Source: Palsa-504 sp963744575
GTDB taxonomy: Bacteria; Actinomycetota; Actinomycetes; Streptosporangiales; Streptosporangiaceae
Reading direction: 5' to 3'
Assembly: GCA_963744575.1 (NCBI GenBank)
Contig: CAVUUF010000025.1
Coordinates: forward strand, 186,001 to 250,000
Length of the DNA stretch: 64,000 nt
The notes under the pieces were generated by a model. The model ran no database searches and was not told the DNA's origin. It saw nothing but the letters and a program-made list of their open reading frames with translations. Below, piece by piece: positions 17,057-25,509 of this stretch (its first letter is position 1; each line of letters starts with the position of its first letter). The position numbers and the translations under genes were made by a program.

Positions 17057-17266
17057 ATGAGCGTGTACCGGGTGATCGACGTCATCGGGACGAGCGGCCA
17101 GTCCTGGGAAGACGCCGCGCTGACCGCGGTCAGCACCGCCCGCAAGTCGCTCCGCGACCTGCGGGTGGCCGAGGTGGTGACGCAGGACCTGCACGTGGAG
17201 GACAGCGGCGAGGTCATCTTCAGGACCAAGCTGCGGCTCTCCTTCAAGTACGAGGAACCCGCGTAA
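17057..17266 (+). CDS. Dodecin family flavin-binding protein
   Basis: A 69-residue protein matching dodecins: V-Y-R-V-I-D-V-I-G-T-S near the start, S-W-E-D-A-A-L-T-A-V-S-T-A, and the strand F-R-T-K-L-R-L-S-F-K-Y. Dodecins form hollow dodecamers that store and protect riboflavin or FMN. The conserved flavin-stacking tryptophan is present (Q-S-W-E-D). ATG 17057 follows a strong AAGGAGG ribosome site (about 17045-17051). Confidence 0.92.
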   Translation: MSVYRVIDVIGTSGQSWEDAALTAVSTARKSLRDLRVAEVVTQDLHVEDSGEVIFRTKLRLSFKYEEPA

Positions 17267-17638
17267 AACCCCAAAAACCCTTGAGGCCGAACGGGCTGGG
17301 CTGTCCGCCCCCAGTCCGTCCGTCCGGCCTTACCGGTGGCGCCGCATGAGGAGTGCAACGTGGCCAAGGCGCACCTGGAACGAGCCGGCGACGTGGCCGA
17401 ACTGGTGATCTGCGCGCCCCGGGGCTGGCCTCGCTGCTCGAGCACGACCCGCGCCGGGCCACCTTCGAGGGCCGCTTACGTCCCGGGTTGTCTCGTAACG
17501 TTCCCGGAACGGCCGCGCAGCGTGAAACCGGGGGCGTGCAGGACCGCGTGCGCCAGCAGGCCGACCGCGCGCCGGCCGCCCTCGTTCACGAACTGTTGTC
17601 CGAAAAGTTCCCTCTAGTTAGAAACCATTTAGTCAGCC
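17267..17638. other. Intergenic region with no supported gene
   Basis: Between dodecin and the GH15 gene I find no gene I can support. At 17283-17332 an imperfect GC stem-loop (GAGGCCG...CGGCCTT) could terminate dodecin transcription. Two overlapping frames around 17350-17480 have coding-like stretches (E-C-N-V-A-K-A-H-L-E-R-A-G and S-L-L-E-H-D-P-R-R-A-T-F-E-G-R) that would need a frameshift to join; a decayed gene is possible. From about 17600 the sequence becomes unusually AT-rich. Confidence 0.4.
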
Positions 17639-17644
17639 TACTAT
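17610..17644 (+). promoter_or_regulatory. Candidate promoter for the GH15 gene
   Basis: In this GC-rich context, an AT-rich island carries a TACTAT hexamer at 17639-17644, matching a vegetative -10 box, with TTAGAA-like sequence about 15-17 nt upstream as a weak -35. It lies about 69 nt before the GTG at 17713. This is pattern-based only. Confidence 0.3.
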
Positions 17645-17712
17645 TTTGGCATAGGCCCGGGAGAAAACGCCGCAGCCCGGATCGGCATCCGGACGAGACA
17701 GAGGTGATCGCA

Positions 17713-19674
17713 GTGGCAGCACAGAACGCCATGCCCCTCGGGGCGCTGTCGGACAGCTCCCGTCAGCGGCCGGCGGGCAGCTTCGACGAGTTTTCCCCGT
17801 ACCCGCCGATAGCTGACTACGCGTTCCTGTCCGACTGCGAGGTGACCGCGCTGGTGGCGCCCAGCGGCTCGGTCGAGTGGATGTGCCTGCCGAAGATGGA
17901 CGGCCCCAGCGTCTTCAGCGCGGTCCTGGACCGGGACGCCGGGTGGTTCCGGTTCGGCCCGGACGACATGGGGGTGCCGAGCGACCGCCGCTACCTGCCC
18001 GGGACCATGGTGCTCGAGACCAGCTGGGACTGCGGCCAGGGCTGGCTCGTCGTGCGGGAGTGCCTGGTGATGGGGCCGTGGCAGCACGACCAGCCCGAGG
18101 GCAGCACGCACATCAGGCCGCCGACCGACTATGACGCCGAGCACATCCTGGTGCGGACGGTGCGCTGCGTCGAAGGCCAGGCGCAGCTCACCCTGGACTG
18201 CGTGCCGGTCTTCGACTACGGGCGTCAGCACGCCCGCTGGCGGCACACCGAGCGCGGCTACACCCAGGCGGTCATCGAACCGGGAGGCCTGGACCTAACC
18301 CTCACCCTGACCTCCGATATCCGCCTCGGCCTGGAAGGGTCGGGCGCCCGGGGGCGGACGCTGCTGAAGGAGGGCGACACCCGTTTCTGCGCGCTGTCCT
18401 GGGGGCGGCAGGTGCCGGAGAGCTACCAGGACGCGTACCGGCGGCTGGTGTGGACCGCGCACCACTGGCAGCACTGGCTGGCCCGCGGTCGCTTCCCCGA
18501 CCACCGCTGGCGTGGCCACCTGGCCCGCAGCGCCCTGACCCTCAAGGGCCTGACGTTCGCGCCCACTGGTTCCATCGCGGCCGCCGCGACCACCTCGCTG
18601 CCCGAGACGCCGGGCGGCGAGCGGAACTGGGATTACCGGTACACCTGGATGCGGGACGCCACGTTCGCGCTGTGGGGCCTGTACACCCTCGGCTTCGAGT
18701 GGGAGGCCAGCGACTACTTCGCCTTCCTGTGCGACCTGGTCGAGCGAGACCGGGGCGACCTGCAGATCGTCTACGGCATCGACGGCCGGCGCGAACTGGG
18801 CGAGCAGGTGCTCGACCACCTGAACGGCTACCAGGGCGCCCGGCCGGTGCGCATCGGCAACGCGGCCTACGAGCAGGCCCAGCATGATGTCTGGGGCGTG
18901 GTCCTGGATTCGATCTACCTGCACACCAAGTCGCGCGACCGGCTCGACAACCGGGTCTGGAAGATGACCCGCCAGCAGGTGGAACGGGCGCTGGAACGCT
19001 GGCGCGAGCCCGACCGGGGCATCTGGGAGGTGCGCGGCGAGCCCAGGCACTTCACCTCCTCGAAGATGATGTGCTGGGTGGCGGCCGACCGGGGAGCGCG
19101 GCTGGCCACGCTCCACGAGGACAAGGACCTGGCCCGGACCTGGCGCAAGGCCGCCGACGAGATCCACGCGGACATCTGCGCGAACGCGCTCGACGACCGC
19201 GGCGTGTTCTGCCAGCACTACGACACCACCGCCCTGGACGCGTCGCTGCTGCTGATGCCGCTGCTGCGGTTCCTGCCGCCGGATGACCCGCGGATCCGGG
19301 CCACCGTGCTGGCCATCGCCGACGAACTGACCCGGGACGGCCTGGTGCTGCGCTACCAGGTGGACGAGACCGACGACGGCCTGGCCGGCGAGGAGGGCAC
19401 GTTCACGATCTGCTCGTTCTGGCTGGTCTCGGCGCTGACCGAGATCGGCGAGCACCAGCAGGCCCGGGACATCTGCGAGAAGATCCTGTCCTACGCCAGC
19501 CCGCTGCTGCTCTACGGCGAGGAGATCGACCCGCGGTCCGGCCGCCACCTGGGTAACTTCCCGCAGGCCTTCACGCACCTGGCCCTGATCAACGCGGTCA
19601 TGCACGTCATCCGCAAGGAACAGGAAGCCCAGCGGCTGGCCATGGGCCGCGAGGTCCCCGACAACCAGCCCTAG
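17713..19674 (+). CDS. Glycoside hydrolase family 15 protein (glucoamylase/trehalase-like)
   Basis: A 653-residue cytosolic protein. The N-terminal beta-sandwich region begins P-P-I-A-D-Y-A-F-L-S-D-C-E-V-T-A-L-V with S-V-E-W-M-C-L-P, typical of actinobacterial GH15 proteins. The (alpha/alpha)6 catalytic domain has N-W-D-Y-R-Y-T-W-M-R-D-A-T-F near residue 303 and a late G-E-E-G-T-F-T-I-C-S-F-W-L, holding the acid/base glutamates. Mycobacterial relatives act on trehalose; glucoamylase activity is the other possibility. GTG 17713 is favoured by GAGG about 8 nt upstream; GTG 17704 and ATG 17731 are alternatives. No neighbouring sugar operon is seen. Confidence 0.92.
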   Translation: MAAQNAMPLGALSDSSRQRPAGSFDEFSPYPPIADYAFLSDCEVTALVAPSGSVEWMCLPKMDGPSVFSAVLDRDAGWFRFGPDDMGVPSDRRYLPGTMVLETSWDCGQGWLVVRECLVMGPWQHDQPEGSTHIRPPTDYDAEHILVRTVRCVEGQAQLTLDCVPVFDYGRQHARWRHTERGYTQAVIEPGGLDLTLTLTSDIRLGLEGSGARGRTLLKEGDTRFCALSWGRQVPESYQDAYRRLVWTAHHWQHWLARGRFPDHRWRGHLARSALTLKGLTFAPTGSIAAAATTSLPETPGGERNWDYRYTWMRDATFALWGLYTLGFEWEASDYFAFLCDLVERDRGDLQIVYGIDGRRELGEQVLDHLNGYQGARPVRIGNAAYEQAQHDVWGVVLDSIYLHTKSRDRLDNRVWKMTRQQVERALERWREPDRGIWEVRGEPRHFTSSKMMCWVAADRGARLATLHEDKDLARTWRKAADEIHADICANALDDRGVFCQHYDTTALDASLLLMPLLRFLPPDDPRIRATVLAIADELTRDGLVLRYQVDETDDGLAGEEGTFTICSFWLVSALTEIGEHQQARDICEKILSYASPLLLYGEEIDPRSGRHLGNFPQAFTHLALINAVMHVIRKEQEAQRLAMGREVPDNQP

Positions 19675-19732
19675 GCGCCCAGGACAAACCCGGCCGCCAG
19701 AGGCATGGCATCGTCCAGGGCGACGGGCTCAG

Positions 19733-21112
19733 CTACACCGCCGGGTCCTCCAGATCCAGCCTCTCCGGCGGGGGGTCGAAGTAGCCCGGCACCCACTGGA
19801 GCACCTCGGCCCGGAACTCACCTTCGCACTCGAGCTGGCACAGCACCCCGACGCCGGCCGTGGACACCCGGTGGATGAGCACGTAGGACGGCGGCAGGTT
19901 GAACCGCCGGGTGATGTTGCTGGCCCGCAGGTCGGTGACGCGGGTGGCCTCCTCGCGCAGCCATTCGCGGCTGAACTTGAAGCAGTCCACCTTGGACGGC
20001 TCGGCCAGCGGCGCCAGGAAGGCATGCAGCGCGTCCAGGTCCACGTCGATGCCGGGCCGCAGGAACCCGTGTTCGCGCAGTTCGCGCTCCACCTCCTCGA
20101 TGTCCGCGTCGTCGTCGTGCATGATCCGCAGCAGCCGGCCGAGGAACGGGGGCAGCCCGCCTGGCAGCCGGTCCACCGCGCCGAAGTCGAGCACGCCCAG
20201 CCGGCCGTCGTCGAGCAGCCGGAAGTTACCCGGGTGCGGGTCCGCGTGCAGCAGCCCGGCCCGCGACGGACCGGAGAACAGGAACCGGACCAGCAGGATG
20301 CCCGCCCGGTCACGGTCTTCCTTGCTCCCGTCGCTGATGATCTTCGACAGCGGAGTGCCGTCCATCCAATCGGAGATCAGGATCTGGTCCGTGCCCAGGA
20401 TGACATCGGGCACGTAGATGTCCGGGTCGTCCCGGTACGCGTCGGCGAACATCTGCTGGGACAACGCCTCGAGCTCGTAGTTGAGCTCCTCGGCCACCCG
20501 GTCCTTCAGCTCGTCGAGCAGCGGCTTCACCTCAAGGCCCGGCATCAGCAGGCCGAACAGCCGCCCGGCCCGGCTCAGCTGGGTGAAGTCGCTGATCAGC
20601 GCGCGGCCCGCCCCCGGATACTGGATCTTCACCGCTACCCGCCGGCCGTCCCGCCAGACGGCCTCGTGCACCTGGCCGATGGAGGCCGCGGCGGCTGGGG
20701 TGTCGTTGAACTCGGCGAAGTTGTCCCGCCAGTCCTCGCCCAGCTCCCGGGCCAGCACCTGGTGTACGGTGCGCGCGGGCAGCGGCGGCGCGGACTCCTG
20801 CAGCCTGGTCAGCGTGGCCCGGTACGGCCCGGCGAGCTCGGGCGGCAGCGCCGCCTCGAAGATCGACAGCGCCTGGCCCAGCTTCATCGCGCCGCCCTTG
20901 AGCTCGCCGAGCACGCGGAAGATCTGGTCGGCGGTGCGCTGCTGGATTTCCTGCGCGACGATCTCGGCCGGCCGCCCGCCGATCCGCTTTCCCATCCCGA
21001 CGGCCGTGCGTCCCGCCAGCCCGATCGGCAGCCTGGCCATCTTCGCGGCACGGGTCACCGGGTTCTTGGGCACGTTGTTCACACCGACATTGTCCCGCAT
21101 CGCGGGGCGCAT
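19733..21112 (-). CDS. ABC1/AarF/UbiB family protein kinase-like protein
   Basis: A 459-residue protein with the hallmark UbiB-family motifs: K-G-G-A-M-K-L-G-Q-A-L-S (KxGQ motif, about residue 75), the alanine-rich loop A-A-A-A-S-I-G-Q-V-H-E near 150, V-A-V-K-I-Q-Y-P, L-L-H-A-D-P-H-P-G-N-F near 290 and V-L-D-F-G-A-V-D near 312. The family binds ADP/ATP and supports quinone or isoprenoid-lipid metabolism; actinobacterial members have no fixed role. Several starts are possible near 21079-21112. It lies 33 bp downstream of the ThiF-like gene on the same strand, matching the Rv3196/Rv3197 neighbourhood of M. tuberculosis. Confidence 0.92.
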   Translation of the reverse strand: MRPAMRDNVGVNNVPKNPVTRAAKMARLPIGLAGRTAVGMGKRIGGRPAEIVAQEIQQRTADQIFRVLGELKGGAMKLGQALSIFEAALPPELAGPYRATLTRLQESAPPLPARTVHQVLARELGEDWRDNFAEFNDTPAAAASIGQVHEAVWRDGRRVAVKIQYPGAGRALISDFTQLSRAGRLFGLLMPGLEVKPLLDELKDRVAEELNYELEALSQQMFADAYRDDPDIYVPDVILGTDQILISDWMDGTPLSKIISDGSKEDRDRAGILLVRFLFSGPSRAGLLHADPHPGNFRLLDDGRLGVLDFGAVDRLPGGLPPFLGRLLRIMHDDDADIEEVERELREHGFLRPGIDVDLDALHAFLAPLAEPSKVDCFKFSREWLREEATRVTDLRASNITRRFNLPPSYVLIHRVSTAGVGVLCQLECEGEFRAEVLQWVPGYFDPPPERLDLEDPAV

Positions 21113-21145
21113 CCGGTACCTGGCGCGGGCGATATTGGTGCGGGC

Positions 21146-22231
21146 TCAGCGCATGGTGGGGCGGGCCTGAGCGAAGGTCCACTCGGGGTCGCGGCTCGCC
21201 TGGCGCAGGGCCGCCCCGCAGGAACACGCCGGGTGCGGCGGCCAGGTCCGGCGGCGCCACTGCCAGCCGGGCAGCACCAGCTCCAGCGTGCCGTCCGCGG
21301 TCACCGGAACGGTCCCCGGCCGGTCCAGGTACGCCAGCGCCTGCGCCGACGCCAGGGTGGCCGTCATGGCCGCGAGCACGGTGTCGCAGGCCCGCGTCCC
21401 GGCCCGGGCGAAAGTAGCCTGGGCCAGGATCTTCGGCCACTGCGGGTCGGCTTCGGCCTTGTGCAGGTCCAGGCAGGTCAGGCAGGCCGAACTCCCCGGC
21501 TGCACCAGCGGCCCCACCACCCCGATCGCCTCTCCGGCCCGCAGCGCCAGGTGCGGCACCCGGGTGCACATCAGCTGGTCGGTCAGGTCCGGCAGCGTCG
21601 GCCCGGTGAGGATGACCAGGTCCGGCACGGTGCCGTCGTCGGTGGTGCTGACCTCAGGCGCGGCGCGCTGCACCGCCCGCGCGGCTCCGTCCTGCCGGGG
21701 CGCACCCAGGTCGGCCAGGACCAGCCCGGCCGGCCCGAGGTCGGCGGGCTCGGCCGGTTCCGGGTCGGCGCAGCTGACGTGCCCGACGCCGGAGGCGGCC
21801 AGCAAGCTGGCCACGCACGCGCCGGTCCGGCCCGCCCCGTGCACCCGGACGTAGGCGTCCCGCCGCCGGGCCAGCGTGCGCGCCCCGCCGTCGCCGTCCG
21901 CGTAGGCCAGCGACGCGGTGGCCATCTCCGGCGTCAGCCGGGCGCGCAGTTGGCCGGGGAGCGAGGCGTGCAGCCGGGCCGGGAAGTCGTCGAGCACGCC
22001 CGCGGCGGCCAGCATCGCGAGCACCCGGTCGGCCGCCTCGGGCGGCACCCCGCGCTCCCGCGCCGCGGCGATGACCGCGCCGCGGTCACGGCTTCCGTCG
22101 AGCAGGCCGAGCACCGCCGCGGTCTGGCCGACCCCGGCCACCGCGACCGCCCGCCGCGGATCCACGCCAAGCTGCAGCGTGTCGCGGTCCCGCCACAGCG
22201 GCAGCAGTCCCGCCTTCAATGCCGGCCTCAT
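21146..22231 (-). CDS. ThiF/E1-like adenylyltransferase-related protein
   Basis: A 361-residue protein whose centre holds a Rossmann-like E1 fold: V-R-V-H-G-A-G-R-T-G-A-C-V-A-S-L-L-A-A-S-G-V-G-H-V-S-C-A-D-P near residues 128-157. It has two likely zinc-binding CxxC-type sites, S-A-C-L-T-C-L-D-L-H near 245 and H-P-A-C-S-C-G near 335. Similar proteins are annotated as ThiF-family or as leader-peptide-binding cyclodehydratase partners, but here there is no precursor peptide or YcaO gene nearby. It precedes the ABC1 kinase on the same strand; the pairing is conserved in actinobacteria. Confidence 0.75.
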   Translation of the reverse strand: MRPALKAGLLPLWRDRDTLQLGVDPRRAVAVAGVGQTAAVLGLLDGSRDRGAVIAAARERGVPPEAADRVLAMLAAAGVLDDFPARLHASLPGQLRARLTPEMATASLAYADGDGGARTLARRRDAYVRVHGAGRTGACVASLLAASGVGHVSCADPEPAEPADLGPAGLVLADLGAPRQDGAARAVQRAAPEVSTTDDGTVPDLVILTGPTLPDLTDQLMCTRVPHLALRAGEAIGVVGPLVQPGSSACLTCLDLHKAEADPQWPKILAQATFARAGTRACDTVLAAMTATLASAQALAYLDRPGTVPVTADGTLELVLPGWQWRRRTWPPHPACSCGAALRQASRDPEWTFAQARPTMR

Positions 22232-22294
22232 GGTGGCATGCTGCCATCGCCCAGTGACATTCTGTCCCGCCGGACCGCCCTCGCCTGGTCCCGG

Positions 22295-23014
22295 CTAGCG
22301 CGCGGGACCAGGCAGCGGCACCGAAGCCAGCACCAGCGTGGTGAGCAGCGCGCCCAGCGGCAGGATCGGGACGAGGTCCGCCGCGGTCGCCACCAGCAGC
22401 CCGCACAGCCCGGCGCCGGCCGCCAGCCCGATCAGCACGCCGGACCGCCGCAGCCCCTGCGGCGTGTCCTGGCCCGGGCTGACCAGCGAGCTGACCAGCC
22501 CGGTCAGGGTGCCGGTGAGGAAGGTGGTGGACACGCTGGTCAGCCCCATCTCGTTGACCGCGGAGGACTGCATCCCCATGGCCGCCGCCGTCACCGCGAG
22601 CAGGCAGAACTGCACCCACCCGGCCGGGCGGGCGCCGGTGACCGCCCAGCCGGCGGTGAGCCCGGCCAGCAGGACGAGTTCCCCGGACAAGGTCCAGTTC
22701 ACGTGGCCGGGCAGCACGCTGGGCCGCCTCTCCTCGCCGGCGGGTTTCCCCTGGCTGGCCGCCTTGAACCCGTGCGCGACCCAGGTGCCGCCGGCCACCC
22801 CGGCAATGTAGCCCGCGATCGACACCGCGGTGTGGCTGGCCAGCTCCACCGACCGCTCCGCCGCGGACAGGCCCCACAGCACGATGTTGCCGGTCATGAC
22901 GCTGGCGAAGACGCCGCCCAGCCGGGTGAAGCTGGCCACGTCCGTGGCGCCGGACCCGAAGGTGAGCGCGATCGCGATCAGCGTCAGGATCTGCTGTCTT
23001 GGCCTGCTTTTCAT
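22295..23014 (-). CDS. YoaK/DUF1275 family membrane protein
   Basis: A 239-residue protein with about six membrane spans. The family signature is seen in the first third: G-A-T-D-V-A-S-F-T-R-L-G-G-V-F-A-S-V-M-T-G-N-I-V-L-W-G. A second conserved block (A-M-G-M-Q-S-S-A-V, T-F-L-T-G-T-L-T) lies near residues 150-175. DUF1275 proteins are widespread and uncharacterised; a transport role is often guessed. It is 63 bp upstream of the ThiF-like gene and 73 bp downstream of the vWA gene, on the same strand. Confidence 0.88.
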   Translation of the reverse strand: MKSRPRQQILTLIAIALTFGSGATDVASFTRLGGVFASVMTGNIVLWGLSAAERSVELASHTAVSIAGYIAGVAGGTWVAHGFKAASQGKPAGEERRPSVLPGHVNWTLSGELVLLAGLTAGWAVTGARPAGWVQFCLLAVTAAAMGMQSSAVNEMGLTSVSTTFLTGTLTGLVSSLVSPGQDTPQGLRRSGVLIGLAAGAGLCGLLVATAADLVPILPLGALLTTLVLASVPLPGPAR

Positions 23015-23086
23015 CGCCAGAATCAGATCACCCCGGGCCCTCCGCGGGCAAACCGGCCCCCGCCGAAGCCCGGATGTTCCAGCCAG

Positions 23087-24388
23087 TCAGTCCGGCTCTA
23101 CCCGGACCGAACGCGCCCACGGCGGTGCCTCCGGCGCCCGCTCGCCGAGCAGGCCGACCACCACCCGCATGCCCTTGGGCGGGGCTAGCGGCCACGGCGT
23201 GTAGCCGTCGGTCAGGACAACGGTGACGGCCGGCCGGGGGCGCAGCGCGGCCGCCGCGGCGATGCCGGCGCCCATGTCGGTCCCGCCGCCGCCCACCAGC
23301 TGCACCTGGCGGGCCGAGCTGACCCGCTGGGCTGGGGCGACCGCGGTGTCGCAGGCCAGCACGCGGACCTGGCGGGCCAGCCCGAGCGCCCGCAGCAGGC
23401 CCTCCACCTCGGCCAGCACCATGGCGAGCAGGTCCTCGGTCATGCTGCCCGACGTGTCGCAGACCACGGCCACCTCGGGCACCGGGCGGCGCAGCGCCGG
23501 CAGCACCACCTGGCCGGACACCGCGGACCGCCGGGATGGCCGCCGGTAGGAGTAGTCGACCGCCCCGGCGACCTCGGCGACGGCCCGGCGCAGTTCGGCC
23601 GCGAGCAGCGCGCGCCAGTTGACCTTCGGGGCGAGCACCTCCTCCGCCCAGCGCAGCAGCCCGGCCGGCACGGTCCCGGGCTGCTTGCCGTGCGCCATGA
23701 CCTCCTCCGCGACCTGCCGCCTGAGCAGGTCGGCCTGCCAGCCGGACAGCCCGCCAGGACCCTCGCCGGGCCGGGGCATCCCGTCCGCGCCGCTGCCGCA
23801 GTCAAGCCAGGTCCCCGCCGCGTCCGGTGCCCCCGATGATGAGGCCGAACGATCCTGGCTCTCGCCTCCCCGCCCGCTCCCCGCTTGCTGGCCCGGACGG
23901 TCCCCGGCGCCCGCCCCGCCCCCGCTCGGCGCCGACCCGGCGCGGCGGATCGCGTCGAAGTACTGCTCGGCCAGCAGGCCGTCCTCGGCGCGCAGGTCAC
24001 GCGGCAGCACCGGCCGGCCGGGCAGGTCGAGCCCGGCCGTCACCAGGTCGTCGTTGATCTCGGCGTCGGCGGCGCGCACCCAGGTGCGGGCCTCGTCCGG
24101 CCGGACTCCCGCCGCCTGGGCCCGCTCGCCGTGGGTACGGAGCAGGTGGCAGACGTGGTGGACCAGGACGCTGCCCAGTTCCGCCGCGGTCCACCGCGCG
24201 GCCAGCTCCGGGTCGGCGCGCATCCGCCAGCCCTCGTCCACCGACACGGTGCCGCTGCCGGGCTCGGCGATCACCCGGGCGCCGAACACCCCGGTGGCCA
24301 GGTAGGGGAACTTCATGGCTGCCCACAGCCGCGCCGCCGCGAGCTGTGCTAGCCCGGGGGGACGACCCCCCCAGCCCCCCCCGCTCAC
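23087..24388 (-). CDS. vWA-like protein with degenerate metallopeptidase domain (DUF2201-type)
   Basis: A 433-residue protein. Residues about 20-160 resemble the putative metallopeptidase half of DUF2201 proteins (F-P-Y-L-A-T-G-V-F, V-D-E-G-W-R-M), but the expected HExxH reads H-H-V-C-H, so the catalytic glutamate is missing. A Ser/Gly/Pro linker follows (about 165-220). The C-terminal vWA-like domain shows a MIDAS: V-V-C-D-T-S-G-S-M, G-G-G-T-D-M and V-L-T-D-G-Y-T. The GTG at 24386-24388 is chosen because it overlaps the MoxR stop (GTGA) and because the A-A-A-R-L-W-A-A segment before the internal ATG at 24316 is conserved in the family. It is the last of four coupled genes. Confidence 0.82.
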   Translation of the reverse strand: MSGGGWGGRPPGLAQLAAARLWAAMKFPYLATGVFGARVIAEPGSGTVSVDEGWRMRADPELAARWTAAELGSVLVHHVCHLLRTHGERAQAAGVRPDEARTWVRAADAEINDDLVTAGLDLPGRPVLPRDLRAEDGLLAEQYFDAIRRAGSAPSGGGAGAGDRPGQQAGSGRGGESQDRSASSSGAPDAAGTWLDCGSGADGMPRPGEGPGGLSGWQADLLRRQVAEEVMAHGKQPGTVPAGLLRWAEEVLAPKVNWRALLAAELRRAVAEVAGAVDYSYRRPSRRSAVSGQVVLPALRRPVPEVAVVCDTSGSMTEDLLAMVLAEVEGLLRALGLARQVRVLACDTAVAPAQRVSSARQVQLVGGGGTDMGAGIAAAAALRPRPAVTVVLTDGYTPWPLAPPKGMRVVVGLLGERAPEAPPWARSVRVEPD

Positions 24389-24420
24389 GGGGGGGCTCCC
24401 CGCCCCCCCGTACCCCCCTG
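24355..24420. repeat. G/C-tract palindromic repeat at the MoxR/vWA junction
   Basis: Runs of G and C form nested palindromes (GGGGGGACGACCCCCC core, then further C- and G-runs). The same GGGGGGACGACCCCCC core occurs at about 33800, and its complement near 37633. Here it spans the coupled stop/start of two genes and encodes G-G-G-W-G-G-R-P-P-G at the start of the vWA protein. It may have inserted into the gene junction. Confidence 0.5.
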
Positions 24421-25509
24421 GCCCAGCAGCCCGGCGTCCCGCAGCACCGGGGCGAACAGGTGGATCTCGGCCGGCAGCGCCGTGCCGTCCGGACGGCACC
24501 GGGCCAGCACGCGCGCGGCCACGGCGGCCACGTCCGGCGCGGCGTCCGCGGCCAGCCCGAGGACCTGCCAGCCGGCCGTCCAGCGCTCGGGCGTCGGGTC
24601 CGCGGCCACCGCGGCCGCGATCGCGGCCAGCGCGGCGTAGGCCCGGTCGCCCCGGTCGGGCAGCCGGAACGAGGCCGGGTCGGCGAGCACCCGCTCCGGG
24701 TCGGGCAGGTCCATCTCCACCAGCCAGGCCAGGAACTCCACCCCCGCCCCCTCGCCGACGGCGCCCATGATCAGCGCCGAACGGGCCTCGTCCCCGGTCC
24801 CGGCGGCACCCGCGGCGGCCATCAGGCGGGCCGCCATCTCCCAGGTCCGCGGGGACGGCCAGCCGCGCCCCGCGGCCGCCGCGTCGGACGGCGGCGCGCA
24901 GGCCAGCCCGGGCCGGACGTGCAGGAACGCGGCGACCAGGCCGCGGGACAAGATCTCCTCCGCCTGCCAGCCGTCGGGTAGCACCGGCACCATCGGGGCC
25001 GCCCAGCCGCCGGCCAGCCCGTCCGCCACCGCCCGCGGGTCGGTCCGCCAGGCCAGGTGGCAGAGCCGGTTGGCCAGCGGCGCCGACAGGTCCCAGCCGT
25101 CGGCGGCCTGCTCCGGCGGGTTGGCCGCGGCCACGACGGCCACCTCGTCGGGCAGCGTGAGGTCGCCGACGGCCCGCTCGAGCACCACCCGGAGCAGGGC
25201 GGCCTGGACCGCGGGCGGCGCGGTGGACAGCTCGTCGAGGAACAGCAGCCCGTGTCCCGCCTCGGCCAGCCGCCGGGCCCAGGCCGGGGGAGCGAACCGG
25301 ACCTCGGCGCCGACCACGATGGGCAGCCCGGCGAAGTCGGACGGCTCCCGGATGGAGGCGATCACCGTCTCGCAGGGCAGGCCCATGACCTCGGCCATGG
25401 CCCGGATCGCGGACGTCTTGCCGGTGCCGGGCGCGCCCCACAGCAGCACCGGCACCCGGGCCGCGACCGCGACCCCGAGCGCCTCGACCGCCGGATTGCG
25501 CGGGCTCAT
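24385..25509 (-). CDS. MoxR-type AAA+ ATPase
   Basis: A 374-residue AAA+ protein. Walker A is G-A-P-G-T-G-K-T-S (about residues 25-33), Walker B is L-L-F-L-D-E-L-S-T-A near 92, and sensor 1 is V-V-A-A-A-N-P-P near 128. A helical lid region with many alanines follows. MoxR ATPases act as chaperones that remodel vWA-containing partners, and the next gene is such a partner, overlapping by 4 bp (GTGA). The start ATG at 25507-25509 overlaps the stop of the upstream gene by 4 bp (ATGA). The final 10 or so residues (G-Q-G-G-T-G-G-R-G-A-P-P) come from a G/C-rich repeat. Confidence 0.9.
   Translation of the reverse strand: MSPRNPAVEALGVAVAARVPVLLWGAPGTGKTSAIRAMAEVMGLPCETVIASIREPSDFAGLPIVVGAEVRFAPPAWARRLAEAGHGLLFLDELSTAPPAVQAALLRVVLERAVGDLTLPDEVAVVAAANPPEQAADGWDLSAPLANRLCHLAWRTDPRAVADGLAGGWAAPMVPVLPDGWQAEEILSRGLVAAFLHVRPGLACAPPSDAAAAGRGWPSPRTWEMAARLMAAAGAAGTGDEARSALIMGAVGEGAGVEFLAWLVEMDLPDPERVLADPASFRLPDRGDRAYAALAAIAAAVAADPTPERWTAGWQVLGLAADAAPDVAAVAARVLARCRPDGTALPAEIHLFAPVLRDAGLLGQGGTGGRGAPP

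Noticed and set aside
21146..22231. RiPP (thiazole/oxazole peptide) cluster based on the ThiF/leader-binding-like gene
   Set aside because: No YcaO gene or precursor peptide is nearby, and the gene's context (ABC1 kinase) is the ordinary conserved one.
19871..23188. Plus-strand frame of over 1100 codons
   Set aside because: It is antisense to the ABC1, ThiF-like and DUF1275 genes, is low-complexity, and shows no domain.
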